Source of the DNA: Clostridia bacterium
Lineage (GTDB): Bacteria > Bacillota > Peptococcia > Peptococcales > BICA1-8
Assembly (NCBI GenBank): GCA_030154225.1
Contig: JASKKI010000016.1
Span: forward strand, 1-39,607
Direction of reading: 5' to 3'
Length of the DNA stretch: 39,607 nt
Shown here: piece after piece, positions 1 through 7,197 of the stretch
Numbering within the stretch: position 1 is the stretch's first letter
Layout of the letters: each line of letters opens with the position of its first letter
Translations under genes and position numbers: made by a program
The notes under the pieces: model-generated
The model's input: only the letters and a program-made list of their open reading frames with translations
Told to the model about the DNA's origin: nothing
The model's database searches: none

Positions 1-63
1 TTTGGACTGGACTTTCTTCTGGTTATATGCTTTTAAAATTCCCGGGATATTATGAATTTTCAT
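1..63 (-). CDS. flgM: FlgM-like anti-sigma factor, N-terminal fragment (runs off window)
   Basis: Only the first 21 codons are present (MKIHNIPGILKAYNQKKVQS...); the rest lies beyond base 1. FlgM binds the flagellar sigma factor SigD/FliA and holds back late flagellar genes until the hook is complete. The start matches the short FlgM N-terminus, and the gene lies directly downstream of yvyF, as in the Bacillus yvyF-flgM-flgN-flgK order. The ATG follows a good ribosome site (AAGGTGGTGG). A terminator separates it from yvyF, so it may have its own promoter: TTGATT (121-126) and TATAAG (98-103) are 17 bases apart. The assignment rests mainly on context because the fragment is short. Confidence 0.6.
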   Translation of the reverse strand, partial: MKIHNIPGILKAYNQKKVQSK

Positions 64-148
64 TAAAGACCACCACCTTGCAAAAATCTGTTAATAGCTT
101 ATAGTCAATAATTCATGGTAAATCAAAATTGCCACCACTGTCATTTAA

Positions 149-186
149 CTATTGGCTATTAACTATCAACTATCGACTATCGACTA
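149..186. repeat. Seven-base tandem repeat (CTATCGA-type)
   Basis: Five consecutive 7-base units, CTATTGG, CTATTAA, CTATCAA, CTATCGA, CTATCGA, then CTA, lie between yvyF and flgM. Similar heptamer arrays occur at 7058, 8881 and 11638. Confidence 0.7.
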
Positions 187-190
187 AAAT

Positions 191-226
191 AAAAAACACC
201 TTACCATATATATCGGTAGGTGTTCA
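191..226 (-). terminator. Terminator after yvyF
   Basis: On the minus strand, AACACCTACC and GGTAAGGTGTT form a stem with a one-base bulge, followed by a T-rich run into TTTTTTATTTT. It sits just downstream of the yvyF stop. Confidence 0.75.
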
Positions 227-245
227 AAATTCTTTAGATTAATTT

Positions 246-632
246 TTATTCTTTAATATGGAATTTTGCTTTTGTTCTAATAGAAGGCTCCTCCTCTTTT
301 TTAGTAAAGCTGGAAAAACCTCTGGCTAAGTCGTTAGAACACTGAGAACAATACCTACCATTAGGTATTGGCTTACCACATCTATCACAGGGGACTACTA
401 TGCCCGGAAAACTCTTGCCTTCAATTCTACCTTCCCTTACCCAGCGCACAATTTTACTTTCATCTACTTCCGTTGCCTCTGAAAGTTCAAGAATGCCTAT
501 TTTCGGATTTTGATATAAATAATCTTTTACTTTAATGAATTCCTCTTCTTCCTTTTGTCTACAAGCATGACACATATTAACAGTACTATATACAAAAACC
601 CGGCCACATTCCGGACAGTTTCTTAAATTCAT
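246..632 (-). CDS. yvyF: YvyF-like flagellar operon zinc-ribbon protein
   Basis: A 128-residue protein of the flagellar-operon YvyF family (TIGR03826 type). Three cysteine clusters are visible: CPEC at residues 6-9 with CHAC at 21-24, and CDRC near 82-85 with CSQC near 95-98, i.e. two zinc-ribbon-like knuckles. Between them is a helix-turn-helix-like stretch (ILELSEATEVDESKIVRWVREG, about residues 47-68) resembling a MerR-type or DNA-binding helix pair. In Bacillus the gene lies between comFC and flgM; here flgM also follows, but comFC is inverted and upstream. The start has a strong AAGGAGGGG ribosome site. The precise role is not established; expression with the flagellar and competence genes is inferred. 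Confidence 0.85.
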   Translation of the reverse strand: MNLRNCPECGRVFVYSTVNMCHACRQKEEEEFIKVKDYLYQNPKIGILELSEATEVDESKIVRWVREGRIEGKSFPGIVVPCDRCGKPIPNGRYCSQCSNDLARGFSSFTKKEEEPSIRTKAKFHIKE

Positions 633-722
633 TCCTTATCCCCTCCTTTTTTCTTTATATTCGACATATTCCGAATTTTTCCTGCCAAAATATCTAATAC
701 TAGTATATAATCCGAAGTTATC

Positions 723-899
723 TTATATGTTTTTCAAAATATTTACCATATTTCTGCTTTCACAAATGTTATACAACCAAGGGGAAGTACTTTTACAATA
801 AACTCCATTACTATCATGTATATTCTTTTCTAATATTTCACGAACCATTTTGTATAATATAAGCCTTTCCTGCATTTCTTTTATAGTCATTCGGGTCAT
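723..899 (-). CDS. Possible 58-residue protein of unknown function
   Basis: An open frame upstream of yvyF on the same strand starts MTRMTIKEMQERLILYKMVR and ends ...MVNILKNI. The ATG is preceded by AGAGGG at a good distance, the main support for expression. The N-terminal half could form an amphipathic helix; the C-terminal half has two cysteines and a tryptophan. I recognise no family. It could be a spurious frame in AT-rich DNA; the gap it fills (633-1096) would otherwise be empty. Confidence 0.4.
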   Translation of the reverse strand: MTRMTIKEMQERLILYKMVREILEKNIHDSNGVYCKSTSPWLYNICESRNMVNILKNI

Positions 900-1096
900 A
901 TTAATCCCTCTTAAATAACGTTGTTTATATTATTAAATTAACCAAATATCAACTAATTTAAACACACTTAATAGTTCGAATCCAAAGATAAATGTTTCAA
1001 TGGTTTATAGAAATAATTTCTTATTTTTGTTAGATTAGAAAGAGAACTGTTCCACTGTTCTACTTATCCACTCTTTACTAAAAATGGGGTGAGGCT

Positions 1097-1798
1097 GTGT
1101 CTGTAATATCAATTATTTCCGAGCTTATATTTCCCACACCCAAAATCTGTCCTCTTTGTTATACCAAGCTTGAAAAATTAGAAATTTGTACTACATGTAA
1201 TGATAAATTACAGTACATGAAAGTTCAGGCCGGGCAATGTCTGCGATGTGGAACTTTTGGTATACAGGGCAATATTTGTGATAATTGCCGCTCCTGGCCC
1301 CAATATATACATTTTAATGTTGCTGCTGTTCCTTATGAAAAAGAATATAGGGAAATTTTACATCTTTTAAAATTTAAAAAACAGGGCTGGATAATACCTG
1401 CACTTATCCAATTAATGAAAAATTCTCTTCCCCAAGAAAACTATGATTTAGTGATTCCCGTTCCTTTACATAAAAACCGTCTTAACCAACGGGGTTTCAA
1501 CCAGTCTGCCCTCCTTGCTCAAGCATTAGCTAAAGAATTAAAAATAAAATATATGGATAAAGTACTATTAAGAAAAATAGATACTCCCCATCAAACAAGT
1601 CTTCCCAGAAGTAAGCGTCACACAAATCTAATAAATGCTTTTACTGTATCTAATGAAAAGATAATAAAAAATAAGTCTATATTACTAGTAGATGATGTTA
1701 TTACTTCAGGGGCAACCCTCTGGGAGTGTGCTAAGACTTTACATAAAGCAGGTGCTAAAAAAATATATTGTACTACATTTGCCGCAGGGATTGTGTAA
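1097..1798 (+). CDS. comFC: ComF family phosphoribosyltransferase-like competence protein
   Basis: A 233-residue ComFC/GntX family protein, used in DNA uptake or processing of incoming single strands during transformation. The N-terminus carries a four-plus-four cysteine zinc ribbon (CPLC, CTTC, CLRC, CDNC within residues 18-64). The C-terminal half is a type I phosphoribosyltransferase fold with the PRPP loop ILLVDDVITSGATL at about residues 195-208. The start is GTG behind GGGGTGAGG. It is the only plus-strand gene of the window. It faces yvyF/flgM divergently and codY convergently, unlike Bacillus, where comFC is cotranscribed with yvyF and flgM. comFA is not in view. Confidence 0.9.
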   Translation: MSVISIISELIFPTPKICPLCYTKLEKLEICTTCNDKLQYMKVQAGQCLRCGTFGIQGNICDNCRSWPQYIHFNVAAVPYEKEYREILHLLKFKKQGWIIPALIQLMKNSLPQENYDLVIPVPLHKNRLNQRGFNQSALLAQALAKELKIKYMDKVLLRKIDTPHQTSLPRSKRHTNLINAFTVSNEKIIKNKSILLVDDVITSGATLWECAKTLHKAGAKKIYCTTFAAGIV

Positions 1799-1860
1799 TG
1801 AAGCGGGCTACACCTATTAGTGGCTACTAGGAGAATTTTTAAACGTAGATTAGTTAACAG

Positions 1861-1983
1861 TGACTGTTCAAAATGGATGGATAGCTAGGCAAATTCAAAG
1901 CCCAAGGCCGCAGTCGTATTGATAATACGTTAATGAGGACCCTTGGGCTTTGAATTAACAACACTAAACTCCATTTTCAGTCA
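1861..1983. repeat. Large imperfect palindrome with hairpin copy 1 of the AAGCCC family
   Basis: Outer arms TGACTG(TTC)AAAATGGA (1861-1877) and TCCATTTTCAGTCA (1970-1983) flank a perfect 16-bp stem, AATTCAAAGCCCAAGG (1892-1907) with CCTTGGGCTTTGAATT (1941-1956). Its head contains CCGCAGT-CGTAT...ATACG-TTAATGAGGAC. It sits between the convergent comFC and codY genes and could terminate both, although neither side has a proper T run. Related hairpins lie at 2870-2936 and 9125-9165. Confidence 0.75.
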
Positions 1984-1988
1984 CATAT

Positions 1989-2720
1989 TTACACTTGAGC
2001 CAGTTCTTCGTATAGGTAGTCATTTAAAACTTTAATATAAGTACCTTTCATACCTAAAGAACGAGCATCAATTACACCAGCACTTTCTAGCTTTCTTAGG
2101 GCATTGACAATTACTGAACGGGTTAACTTATATTGTTCAGCTAACTTACTAGCAACTAAGAAACCTTCACTGCCTTCAATTTCATTGAAGATATACTTAA
2201 CAGCTTCAAGTTCCGAGTAAGAAAGAACTTCCAAGGCTAGTTGTACAACTGTCTTTTTACGAGCTTCATTCTCGATTTTTTGATTGACAATACGCATGAT
2301 TTGCATACCAGCTACTGACGAACCATATTCTGATAAAATAACCTCTCCCGGATTAAAGGTCTGTCCTTTTCGGGCATAAACTAAAGTACCCAATCGCTCT
2401 CCACTACTTAAAACTGGTGCTAAAATCACATAATAATTACCTCTTTTAATATTAATCTCTGTTTGGGAAAAACTAAATATCCATTGGTTATATTCTTCGG
2501 AAAACTGCTTACCTTCCAAATCTTCCGGCCCAAACATACTGTCTACTTCAATTTCAGATTGACCTAGTAGTCTTCCTTTTCTTCCTACTATGTAGACATT
2601 ACAACCAATAACATCCCTTAGTTCATTGGCAATACTTTCAAAATCCAAGGCGTTACTGGCAGCTTTTTGTAATAATTGATGCATTACTCTTGTTTTTTCT
2701 AATAAGGTTTGAATTTCCAT
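1989..2720 (-). CDS. codY: GTP- and branched-chain-amino-acid-sensing repressor CodY
   Basis: A 243-residue CodY, slightly shorter than the 259 residues of Bacillus. The N-terminal GAF domain (to about residue 150) binds isoleucine/valine and, with GTP, sets DNA affinity. The C-terminal winged helix is very well conserved, with LTRSVIVNALRKLESAGVI and RSLGMKGTYIKVLN at about 193-235. CodY represses amino-acid uptake and biosynthesis, motility and competence in rich medium, so its targets could include glnHPQ and the comFC/flgM genes of this window. Here it is monocistronic instead of following xerC-clpQ-clpY. The ATG lies 13 bases after AGGAGG, a long spacing, and no better in-frame start is visible. 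Confidence 0.95.
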   Translation of the reverse strand: MEIQTLLEKTRVMHQLLQKAASNALDFESIANELRDVIGCNVYIVGRKGRLLGQSEIEVDSMFGPEDLEGKQFSEEYNQWIFSFSQTEINIKRGNYYVILAPVLSSGERLGTLVYARKGQTFNPGEVILSEYGSSVAGMQIMRIVNQKIENEARKKTVVQLALEVLSYSELEAVKYIFNEIEGSEGFLVASKLAEQYKLTRSVIVNALRKLESAGVIDARSLGMKGTYIKVLNDYLYEELAQV

Positions 2721-2869
2721 ACTAATTAAAATACCTCCTTATTTTTTTGGATTTGTTAGTAGTATTGCCAACAATTTGCAATTTATGCACTTTAAGTAAA
2801 TTTTTATTTGTGCAAAATTAATTTTTTCCAAATATTTAACCTATAGTTCCTAAATGGTATCTTAATATA

Positions 2870-2936
2870 GTAATTTTTAAGCCCTAGGCCACAGTCGTAT
2901 AAGTAATACGTCCTCAGGACCCAGGGCTTAAAATTA
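2870..2936. repeat. Hairpin copy 2 of the AAGCCC family
   Basis: Stem AATTTTTAAGCCCT with AGGGCTTAAAATT, head CCACAGT-CGTAT-AAGTA-ATACG-TCCTCAGGAC. It lies directly after dusB and before the codY promoter region. It shares its head with the hairpins at 1892 and 9125, but the middle of the stem differs with partial compensation. Confidence 0.75.
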
Positions 2937-2964
2937 ACAAAGTTAAAAGAAAGTTTTTCATAGG

Positions 2965-3927
2965 TTACATTTTATTTATATAGTTATACAACATCTCCTC
3001 GAGCTCTTTTAGAGTATTCACCTTATTGACAGTATCACGCATCTTAGCGGCATGGGGTAATCCTTTAAAATACCAGGCTATGTGTTTACGCATCTCTTTA
3101 ATAGCTACTTCTTCATTTTTATATTTTACTGCTAGTTGGGCATGCCTAATAGCTAACGAGATCTTATCATGAATATTTGGTTCAAAGAACTTTTTCTCTC
3201 CTTTTAATAAAGTGATAATCCCTTTAAAAATCCAGGGATTTCCCATGGCGCCTCTACCTACCATTACCCCATCACAATTAGTTTCTTTTAACATTCTTAA
3301 TGCATCTTCCGGGAAGAAAATATCGCCATTACCTAAAACAGGAATAGTCACTGCCTGTTTTACTTTCTTAATTATTTCCCAGTCGGCTTTACCCGAATAC
3401 ATTTGACATCTTGTTCTTCCATGAACGGCTATAGCCGAAGCCCCGCTAGCTTCCATCCTCTTAGCAAAATCAACAGCATTAATATTATTCTCATCCCATC
3501 CTTTACGGATTTTAACTGTAACCGGGATCTTTAAGCTCCGAACAAGTCTTTCTACAATTTTTGCAGCCAAATCCGGTTGTAACATTAAAGCAGAACCCTC
3601 TTGGTTTTTTACTACTTTAGGTACAGGGCAACCCATATTTATATCTATGATACTTGCTCCCTTTTCTTCTACTATTTTAGCTCCTTCAGCCATTATAGAT
3701 GGCTCCGAGCCAAATATTTGAACACTGATAGGTGGCATTTCACCTTCTAAATTAATTAATTCAAATGTTCGTTGATTCTTATAAGTAAGTGCCTTGGCAC
3801 TTACCATTTCTGTATAAACCAATCCACAGCCTTGTTCTTTTGCTAATATCCTAAAAGCCTTGTCTGTTACTCCTGCCATAGGGGCTAAAACAACAGGGTT
3901 ATCTATAACTACATTTCCTATTTGCAA
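2965..3927 (-). CDS. dusB: tRNA-dihydrouridine synthase
   Basis: A flavin-dependent tRNA-dihydrouridine synthase, reducing uridines in the D-loop with NADPH. The TIM barrel shows the FMN-site APMAGVTDKAFR near the N-terminus, MGCPVPKV with the catalytic cysteine at about residue 100, KIRKGWD, AVHGRTR, GNGDI and GVMVGRGAMGNPW. Length (about 320) is typical of DusB. The longest frame begins at a GTG (3936) lying inside the ribosome site GGGGTGAT, so I prefer TTG at 3927, six bases after it. It follows coaX by about 29 bases and probably shares a transcript with panT and coaX. Confidence 0.93.
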   Translation of the reverse strand: MQIGNVVIDNPVVLAPMAGVTDKAFRILAKEQGCGLVYTEMVSAKALTYKNQRTFELINLEGEMPPISVQIFGSEPSIMAEGAKIVEEKGASIIDINMGCPVPKVVKNQEGSALMLQPDLAAKIVERLVRSLKIPVTVKIRKGWDENNINAVDFAKRMEASGASAIAVHGRTRCQMYSGKADWEIIKKVKQAVTIPVLGNGDIFFPEDALRMLKETNCDGVMVGRGAMGNPWIFKGIITLLKGEKKFFEPNIHDKISLAIRHAQLAVKYKNEEVAIKEMRKHIAWYFKGLPHAAKMRDTVNKVNTLKELEEMLYNYINKM

Positions 3928-3956
3928 GAAAATCACCCCAATTTAGTGGTGGCTGA

Positions 3957-4724
3957 TTATCGATTTCTTTCATAAATTATTCTCAAACCTTCCAGAGTTA
4001 AGAGCTTGTCTACTTTATCAATAGTTTCCGTATCTTTTGCTATCAACTCTGCAATACCACCGGTAGCAATTACTTTAATATCACCAAAGCCTAATTCTCT
4101 CTTCATTCTTTTTACTATTCCATCAACTAATCCACAGTATCCATAAATAATACCCGATTGTATTGCATTAACAGTATTTTTCGCTATAACTTTTTTAGGG
4201 GTAATAAGCTCTACTTTGGGAAGCTTAGCTGTTTTCTGAAATAATGCTTCAGTAGCAATATTTATTCCTGGTGTAATAGAACCACCCAAGTATTCTCCTT
4301 TAGCAGAAATACAACAGAAGGTTGTTGCAGTACCAAAATCAACAATAATTAACGGTCCCCCATATTTTTCAAAACCAGCTACAGCATTCACAATCCTATC
4401 GGCACCAACTTCTCTGGGATTTTCATATAAAATGGCCACTCCTGTTTTAATACCAGGACCTACAATTAAAGGTTTTATATTAAAATATTTTCTTGCCATT
4501 TCTTCTAATGCTCCTATAATAGGTGGAACAACGGAAGAGAAAATAATATCAGTAACATCTTGAGGATTAACTTTATGGTAAAAAAATAAATTTTGTACAA
4601 GCATAGCGTATTCATCTGCTGTTTTTTGTTTATCAGTTGCTATCCTCCAATAAGTTATAAGTTCTTTATCTTTATATACACCTATAACCATATTGGAATT
4701 GCCTATATCAAAGGCTAAGAGCAT
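3957..4724 (-). CDS. coaX: Type III pantothenate kinase
   Basis: A 255-residue CoaX of the ASKHA fold, catalysing the first step of coenzyme A synthesis (pantothenate to 4'-phosphopantothenate, ATP-dependent, not inhibited by CoA). Visible motifs are FDIGNSN at residues 5-11, GADRIVNA at 107-114 with the catalytic-type aspartate D109, and VDFGTATT at 128-135. The gene begins 18 bases after the PanT-like transporter gene, so uptake and activation of the vitamin appear to be coexpressed. Confidence 0.95.
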   Translation of the reverse strand: MLLAFDIGNSNMVIGVYKDKELITYWRIATDKQKTADEYAMLVQNLFFYHKVNPQDVTDIIFSSVVPPIIGALEEMARKYFNIKPLIVGPGIKTGVAILYENPREVGADRIVNAVAGFEKYGGPLIIVDFGTATTFCCISAKGEYLGGSITPGINIATEALFQKTAKLPKVELITPKKVIAKNTVNAIQSGIIYGYCGLVDGIVKRMKRELGFGDIKVIATGGIAELIAKDTETIDKVDKLLTLEGLRIIYERNR

Positions 4725-4742
4725 TTAAATCACCTTCTTTCT

Positions 4743-5276
4743 CTAGTACGTCACCCGGTATTTCGTAAAGATTCTAACCAAAATAACAGTAATAATTGCT
4801 GCTAGTATGACTTCGAAAATAGCATGGCTTACTACAACCATATAAGCAACCTGAACCGGTATATATCCTATTAATACAGCCAAACCTAAAAAACCAATAG
4901 TATTTGTTAGTGTCCCTACAATAGCAGAAATAACTGAGGCTACTGTGACATTACGTTTAAATACCCAATAAGCATAGTAAGATGTAATACCAATTAATAT
5001 TCTGGGTAAAATCCTAACAAAAGGGTCAGCAGGTACTGCACCTGTGGGACTCAAAAAACTATACAAACCAAAAATAAGACCTGTGAAGGCACCAACAACC
5101 GGACCCTCTAAAATAGCAGCTAGGATTACAGGTATGTGCATTATAGTTGCCTTACCAACAGGAGTAGGTACAGGAATAAAACCCAATCCTGTGGCACCTA
5201 AAACTATAGCAACTCCACCTAACATCCCGGCAATTACCATCTTTCGTGTTCCTACTCTAATATTTACATTTTCCAT
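4743..5276 (-). CDS. ECF transporter S component, probably pantothenate-specific (PanT-like)
   Basis: A 177-residue integral membrane protein with about six hydrophobic helices; the conserved early segment (AGMLGGVAIVLGATGLGFIP) is typical of ECF substrate-binding S components. Such proteins need the shared EcfA/A'/T energising module, which is not in this window. Pantothenate is inferred as substrate because coaX follows immediately on the same strand. The open frame can start at 5294, but that codon overlaps the ribosome site; ATG 5276 follows GGAGGGTTAAAG properly. The fold is certain, the substrate is contextual. Confidence 0.82.
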   Translation of the reverse strand: MENVNIRVGTRKMVIAGMLGGVAIVLGATGLGFIPVPTPVGKATIMHIPVILAAILEGPVVGAFTGLIFGLYSFLSPTGAVPADPFVRILPRILIGITSYYAYWVFKRNVTVASVISAIVGTLTNTIGFLGLAVLIGYIPVQVAYMVVVSHAIFEVILAAIITVILVRIFTKYRVTY

Positions 5277-5360
5277 CTTTAACCCTCCAATCATTATACA
5301 AGTATCTGGTAAATCTAGACAAGTAATGATGTAAACACAACCAACAACTGGTAACTAAAT

Positions 5361-5398
5361 AAAAAGAGTTGGGGTTATAAATATTATCCCCAACTCTT
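5361..5398 (-). terminator. Terminator after bioY
   Basis: Arms AAGAGTTGGGG and CCCCAACTCTT pair perfectly over 11 bp, and on the minus strand are followed by TTTTTATTT. This separates bioY from the panT-coaX transcript. Confidence 0.85.
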
Positions 5399-5418
5399 AA
5401 AAATAACTACTACCTGGA

Positions 5419-5994
5419 TCAATTATATTGTAGACTGGTTACCTGTTTAGTTACTCTTTCGAATAATGTTTTTCCAACAATAGCTGCCAAGAGTGCCTTA
5501 ATTAAATCCAGGCCCATGTATAAACTCATCATGGTAATTATCTGCATAAAGGTAAAGGGTTTACCCAGGTAAAAATTAAATACTAAATACATCCAAGGTA
5601 ATCCAATTACATACATGACAATTGTACTTGTAAGCATTGCCGATAAAAATGTACCCCAACCCGGCTTTTCTTTTTTATGGACTAATAAACCAGCAATATA
5701 TGCACCTACAGCAAAACTTATTAAAAATCCGAAAGTAGGTTTTAGTATATAAGTAAATCCACCATAGGGAGGTGAAGCAAATACCGGAACCCCAATAAGT
5801 CCTACCAGAATATAAACCACAATACTTAGTGCACCCAATCGCGGTCCAATAATTACTCCTGCCAACATACTTAATAAGGGAAGTAAACTAAAGGGTACAA
5901 TATCAGGCGGCCAGATTTTTGAAATATAGGCACCTACAGCCATCAGGGCAGCAAAAAATGCTACTAACACCATATCACGAACTGATAATTTCAC
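5419..5994 (-). CDS. bioY: Biotin transporter S component BioY
   Basis: A 191-residue membrane protein with six predicted helices. It shows BioY signatures: the early PF(S)LLPLLSMLAGVIIGPRLG region, VPVFASPPYGGFTYILKPTFGFL, and a late DLIKALLAA segment. It captures biotin and works with the ECF module or possibly alone. The start is GTG at 5994, eight bases after GGAGG; the longer TTG start at 6009 overlaps the ribosome site. A BirA operator overlaps its promoter, which supports the biotin assignment independently of homology. It is monocistronic, closed by a terminator. Confidence 0.93.
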   Translation of the reverse strand: MKLSVRDMVLVAFFAALMAVGAYISKIWPPDIVPFSLLPLLSMLAGVIIGPRLGALSIVVYILVGLIGVPVFASPPYGGFTYILKPTFGFLISFAVGAYIAGLLVHKKEKPGWGTFLSAMLTSTIVMYVIGLPWMYLVFNFYLGKPFTFMQIITMMSLYMGLDLIKALLAAIVGKTLFERVTKQVTSLQYN

Positions 5995-6041
5995 TTTTTC
6001 ACCCTCCAAAAAAAATTTAGTAACTGTTTTTCGCTACCCTG

Positions 6042-6096
6042 ATTATACTAAAGGGATAATATGCTTGTCAACCTATTCAATTTTATTGGTTAACGA
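6042..6096 (-). promoter_or_regulatory. bioY promoter with overlapping BirA operator
   Basis: The promoter is TTGACA (6066-6071) and TATAAT (6042-6047), 18 bases apart. The dyad TTGTCAACC (6065-6073) and GGTTAACGA (6088-6096), separated by 14 bases, matches the Firmicutes biotin-repressor operator layout (TTGTnAACC-N14-16-GGTTnACAA). It covers the -35 element, so BirA carrying biotinyl-AMP should block transcription when biotin is plentiful. Confidence 0.85.
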
Positions 6097-6148
6097 TACT
6101 TTTTTATCCACCTCCACTTTTTTAGTCATAGTAAATGGTTTAAGATAC

Positions 6149-6183
6149 AAAAGGCCTTCTGGACACAAGAATCCAGAAGGCCT
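6149..6183 (-). terminator. Strong hairpin downstream of the DHPS-N-like gene
   Basis: Perfect 12-bp arms AGGCCTTCTGGA and TCCAGAAGGCCT with an eight-base loop, followed on the minus strand by TTTTG. It lies about 165 bases after the stop of the gene at 6349 and before the bioY promoter. The stretch 6184-6348 between them holds no gene that I can see. Confidence 0.7.
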
Positions 6184-6348
6184 ATTTATTTTCTTCATTT
6201 AACCTTCCGTCCCGGTCCAATCTGGATCCAAGCGGTCCCACATTTATTAAGTACTATTAATATTCATACAGGGCAGATTGCTCCCGTTGAATGCGAGTTA
6301 ATTCTATCATTACTTTGTCCCTAAAGCAAGCACCATTTTATATCATTA

Positions 6349-7011
6349 TTATTTAAAGATATAATTTGTTCTAAAAAAACCGACTAACAATTCCATCTCG
6401 TAATTTTTTGCATTTATTAATACTTTATACCCTTTACTTTGCAAAGATACAATGTATTGTTCCAGCAACCTAAAATCTTTTAATTTTTCTGTAACTAAGT
6501 GGATTATGGTATTACTCTGGGAAATATGATCAATTATAGGTAAATCCCTTACATCTTCTATTAAATCTCCCGTTGGGATTAGGGTAACTACATTTTTTTC
6601 CATCTGCTGATACTCATCTTTACTCAATTTTTTTGTTTCCTGTTTTTGAGCAAAAAGTATATTGTTAATAACTATTTTTATTTCCTGCCCTAATTCTTTA
6701 AGTTTCCAATGTTGAGCAGCTAATTTTTTTTGTAAAAGTTTGTAGTGTTTAAGGGTACCTAAAATTAGGACATCTCCAAATTCTTCTTTACAGTTAATGG
6801 CATATTTGTGAATGGCCACTTCTCCACCTAGGGATAACATTTCCTGTTTTAAAATATTGGCTGCCCCACAGTATATATTTTCAACATAAATAGGCAGTAT
6901 ACTGGCTTTCCGCTCCATTATGATTATACCACCCTCATCAGATTTTGTTTTTTCTAACCAGGGCCGGGCATCCCAAATAATCGGTCCACAATAAAACACA
7001 TTAAAGGGCAT
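6349..7011 (-). CDS. Stand-alone protein resembling the N-terminal domain of clostridial dihydropteroate synthase
   Basis: A 220-residue protein. Residues about 33-110 (ILPIYVENIYCGAANILKQE, MLSLGGEVAIHKYAINCKEE, then a DVLILGTLKHYKLL segment) strongly recall the accessory N-terminal domain of clostridial FolP, which typically reads AANILKQEMLALGGE...DVLLxGTLxQ. No pterin-binding TIM barrel follows, and folate-enzyme catalytic motifs are absent. Residues 140-220 instead look like an alternating strand/helix segment (TLIPTGDLIEDVRDLP..., TIIHLVTEKLKDFRLLEQYI) that I do not recognise. The ATG follows AGGTGA at normal spacing. It stands alone between the thioesterase and bioY, and no folate gene is nearby. 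It could be a degenerate FolP paralogue or an unrelated pterin- or corrinoid-binding accessory protein; function unknown. Confidence 0.6.
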   Translation of the reverse strand: MPFNVFYCGPIIWDARPWLEKTKSDEGGIIIMERKASILPIYVENIYCGAANILKQEMLSLGGEVAIHKYAINCKEEFGDVLILGTLKHYKLLQKKLAAQHWKLKELGQEIKIVINNILFAQKQETKKLSKDEYQQMEKNVVTLIPTGDLIEDVRDLPIIDHISQSNTIIHLVTEKLKDFRLLEQYIVSLQSKGYKVLINAKNYEMELLVGFFRTNYIFK

Positions 7012-7032
7012 AGATTCACCTCATTTAATAAG

Positions 7033-7056
7033 AAAAACTGAGCAAGCTCAGTTTTT
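7033..7056 (-). terminator. Terminator after the thioesterase gene
   Basis: ACTGAG-CAAG-CTCAGT flanked by A5 and T5; on the minus strand the tail reads GTTTTTCTTAT, shared with hairpins at 17649 and 19871. Confidence 0.8.
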
Positions 7057-7057
7057 G

Positions 7058-7085
7058 GTCGATAGTTAATAGTCAGTAGCTACAG
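7058..7085. repeat. Seven-base tandem repeat (GTCGATA-type)
   Basis: Units GTCGATA, GTTAATA, GTCAGTA, GCTACAG follow each other directly; this is the reverse-complement type of the array at 149-186. The rest of 7086-7197 repeats similar words without a gene. Confidence 0.55.
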
Positions 7086-7197
7086 AAAAAAATTTAAATA
7101 TTATATATTAGTAGACTATAGCCCATAGACTTATATCTTTTCCTGGGCACTGATCACCGGGAACTGGGTACTAGATACGAGAGACTGCCCCAAGAGT

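Noticed and set aside
5044-5334. Plus-strand open frames across panT, ftsH, spoIIE and others
   Set aside because: They mirror well-identified minus-strand genes and show no family features or ribosome sites.
6217-6240. TGGGACCGCTTG on the minus strand (also at 17741-17756), resembling the T-box motif TGGNACCGC
   Set aside because: No stem I, specifier region or matching terminator arm follows, and the nearest downstream gene, bioY, has its own BirA-controlled promoter. Two copies of the 12-mer are noted but not enough for a T-box.
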